Positions 62,293 to 64,000 of a stretch of DNA of 64,000 bases are shown here, in pieces. How positions within the stretch are numbered: position 1 is the first letter of the stretch; every line of letters begins with the position of its first letter. The notes beneath the pieces were generated by a model that saw only the letters and a list, made by a program, of their open reading frames with translations, was not told where the DNA came from and did not search any database. A program made the position numbers and the translations under genes. Source of the stretch: CBDFGE01 sp965247055. GTDB taxonomy: Bacteria; Chloroflexota; Dehalococcoidia; Lucifugimonadales; JAGWBF01. Location: the NCBI GenBank assembly GCA_965247055.1, contig CBDFGE010000004.1, forward strand, positions 248,001 to 312,000, read 5' to 3'.

Positions 62293-64000
62293 ATGGTGAA
62301 AGATTCCCTACTTTTCTTCTTTGAGTTTCCCGATGAAGTGGATGCCTACCTGTCGCGGCACCCCGGAAGTCGGGACGTTCTCGCGCAGTCCATCGTGGTG
62401 GCCCTCAACCCGTCGACTCGGGCGCACCTCGAGCGGTTAGGGTGCGAGGCGGAGGATACCTTGGCTTACCTGACTCCAGCCTCACGGGACAGAGGGTGGC
62501 AGCTCTCAGCCGACCTGACCCGCTGGACGAGGGAGCATTTCGAGTTCGACGGCAACGTGGGAATCCACTCGGTTTATGGTGAGAACCTGGTCTGGTATAG
62601 CAGGTGGCTGGTGAACTATCTCATCTGGTGCGTTGAGCTCCTGGAGAGCGCCGTTTCCCGGCACAACCCCGGCGTTGTAACGGTCTGTGTGCGGGAGGGA
62701 CAGGGCGTCTCGGGTCCCTTTGTGGGTAGTGGAGACGGGTACTTCGGTGCGATGGCCATGAAATTCGCGGCGGCCAGAGGACTTGATCTGCGGCCTTTTC
62801 CAGCGCCAGCGGGCATATCGCTGAGGTCGCGGGCCGGACGCTGGGTCCGGCGAGTTATCACATCGGTGGCGGCCAATCCCCTCGTTGGACACGTCCACCG
62901 GTGGCAGCTGGGTCGCTTGAAAGGCCGAAGTCCGGTCCTGTTCACGAGCCCGAACTACCGGTTGAACGTGCTCGCGGGCCGCTTGAAGCGGGAACAGGGT
63001 CGCGTCCCCGTGCTGCTCACCGACTGGGGAAGCAAGCGGACCCTGGGCTGGCCCATCGTCTCGCCGGCTATTCGTCCCTTCGATTCGGAAGTCAGGGTCT
63101 CCCTGTTGGAGCCGTTAGCAGGTGAGGACAGAAGACGACGCCGGCGCCTCGAAGGAGCCCTGGAGGCGTTTGCCCAGGAGGTGGACCGTTCGCCGGACGT
63201 GTTCTCCCATCTTGGGATGTCCTTCGCCGATATCGTGGCCCGCAAAGTCCGTGGTAGTATAGGACCCGTGATCCTGGGGCTGCACCGCCGGGAGGCGGCC
63301 CTTCGAATGGTCCTCAGCAGCCTGAGTCCCTCCCTGGTGATGGCCAACGGCTCCCGCGCCGACGACGTGATAACGGGAGAGCTGTGCCGGGAGGCCGGGG
63401 TCCCTGCGATGATGATTACCCACGGGTCTCACCCACCTCCCTCCAACGAGGCCGAGCGCCACGAGCTGGGTGAGCATGGCTGGCGCCTCATAAACGCGCC
63501 CTACACCTTCACGGCCCTTCAATCTCCAGTTGCGGAGGAGTTTCGGAAGGTATTCCCCACGGATAGCGTGGCCGTCCGAACGGGACCGCTGATCTGGGCT
63601 ACGTCAGGAGACAAACATCGGAGCGCCGCCCTGCGCGACCGGATGCTTGGGGACGCTGGCTCGAGCCGGGTGATCGTTCATGCCGGGACCGCCAAGGCGG
63701 CACGGGGGATGAGGTTCCAGGTTTACGAGACCCCGGATGAGTACGTACAGGGTATCCGAGACCTGGTGGAGGCGGCGGAGCCCCTGCCGGGCGTCCGCGT
63801 AATCGTGAAGTTCCGCCCTTCCCCGGAGCTGAGCGTGGATGACCTGAAGACCCTGGTGGACTTTACGGAAAAATCCATGGTTAGTGTGGAGGAGCCCCTC
63901 ATCGACGTCCTGGGATTTGCCGACCTCCTGGTCAGCTTCTCGTCCACGGTGATCGAAGAGGCCCTCCAGAACCGGGTGCCCGTGCTTCTTTACGGTGGGG
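62293..64000 (+). CDS. Surface-carbohydrate biosynthesis protein, GT-B-like, cut by the right edge
   Basis: 569 codons visible from ATG 62293, reading off the right edge. No named family is recognised. The second half looks like a GT-B fold: LVMANGSRADDVITGELCREAGVPAMMITHGSH, then VIVHAGTAKAARGM, VIVKFRPSPELS and FADLLVSFSSTVIEEALQNRVPVLLYGG, the last being the usual nucleotide-sugar-binding end of capsule and CDP-glycerol-type transferases. A His/Gly TxGSH motif is in the place where such enzymes hold their base. It resembles the 53838-55991 protein in this last motif. Confidence 0.7.
   Translation, partial: MVKDSLLFFFEFPDEVDAYLSRHPGSRDVLAQSIVVALNPSTRAHLERLGCEAEDTLAYLTPASRDRGWQLSADLTRWTREHFEFDGNVGIHSVYGENLVWYSRWLVNYLIWCVELLESAVSRHNPGVVTVCVREGQGVSGPFVGSGDGYFGAMAMKFAAARGLDLRPFPAPAGISLRSRAGRWVRRVITSVAANPLVGHVHRWQLGRLKGRSPVLFTSPNYRLNVLAGRLKREQGRVPVLLTDWGSKRTLGWPIVSPAIRPFDSEVRVSLLEPLAGEDRRRRRRLEGALEAFAQEVDRSPDVFSHLGMSFADIVARKVRGSIGPVILGLHRREAALRMVLSSLSPSLVMANGSRADDVITGELCREAGVPAMMITHGSHPPPSNEAERHELGEHGWRLINAPYTFTALQSPVAEEFRKVFPTDSVAVRTGPLIWATSGDKHRSAALRDRMLGDAGSSRVIVHAGTAKAARGMRFQVYETPDEYVQGIRDLVEAAEPLPGVRVIVKFRPSPELSVDDLKTLVDFTEKSMVSVEEPLIDVLGFADLLVSFSSTVIEEALQNRVPVLLYGG

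Noticed and set aside
1..64000. CRISPR arrays, prophage genes, replication origin, rRNA
   Set aside because: No evenly spaced short repeats, phage structural genes, DnaA-box clusters or rRNA stretches were found on reading the window.

Overview
The window looks like a high-GC Chloroflexota genome (Dehalococcoidia / SAR202-like is my best guess). The guess rests on gene content: a family III CoA transferase, an F420/FMN luciferase-like oxidoreductase, tandem D-threonine-aldolase-like enzymes, a split MaoC hydratase pair, a TIGR01906-type membrane protein, an FmdB zinc ribbon, and a NusG paralog heading a glycan locus. There is no rRNA or other decisive phylogenetic marker here, so the assignment is an inference.

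Region 1 (1-21.8 kb) is ordinary, mostly catabolic or housekeeping sequence with genes on both strands: a CoA transferase (cut by the left edge), VOC protein, gamma-glutamyltransferase, peptide-type ABC solute-binding lipoprotein, class IV aminotransferase, LLM oxidoreductase, two adjacent DSD1/D-threonine-aldolase-like enzymes, a frameshifted cupin, a roughly 1,500-residue secreted repeat protein ending in a dockerin-like calcium-binding motif, tRNA-Pro(CGG), a MaoC pair with a small ferredoxin-like-fold protein and a TPP enzyme, SppA-like protease, MazG and a DUF1461/TIGR01906 membrane protein. An IS5-type element (21813-23115) sits exactly at the stop codon of the last of these.

Region 2 (23.1-29.6 kb) is a transition zone: an FmdB protein, an SGNH hydrolase, a NodU-type carbamoyltransferase, then broken genes (an aspartate-carbamoyltransferase homolog with an altered carbamoyl-phosphate site, a phosphoglucose/phosphomannose isomerase with an internal deletion, and a membrane-protein fragment).

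Region 3 (29.8-64 kb) is a long plus-strand surface-glycan locus. It opens with a winged-helix regulator and a specialised NusG, then nucleotide-sugar enzymes (UDP-glucose dehydrogenase, UDP-uronate epimerase, Gfo/Idh/MocA oxidoreductase, CMP-nonulosonate synthetase). Next comes the most notable part, 35.8-40.8 kb: four tightly packed genes that match, in identity and order, the Campylobacter jejuni capsular phosphoramidate pathway: L-glutamine kinase (here fused to an extra nucleotidyltransferase-like N-terminal domain), gamma-glutamyl-CDP-amidate hydrolase, CTP:phosphoglutamine cytidylyltransferase and the APS-kinase-like cytidine diphosphoramidate kinase. A damaged IS3-type element separates them from a methyltransferase, an SGNH protein, a small orphan and a sulfotransferase-fold protein that is a plausible phosphoramidoyl transferase. 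The locus continues with NeuB, a NeuD/PglD acyltransferase, GDP-perosamine synthase and GDP-mannose 4,6-dehydratase, then a sugar isomerase, an SDR, and a HisF/HisH/WbpG-type module that makes acetamidino sugars. It ends with glycosyltransferases, methyltransferases, a YdjC-type deacetylase and a membrane glycosyltransferase; the last gene is cut by the right edge. No flippase, polymerase, ABC exporter or priming transferase is visible, so the locus must continue.

Five genes show apparent frame breaks (cupin, dockerin protein N-terminus, carbamoyltransferase homolog, isomerase, retropepsin). Four of these are single-base events that could be consensus errors; the isomerase lesion looks like a real deletion.
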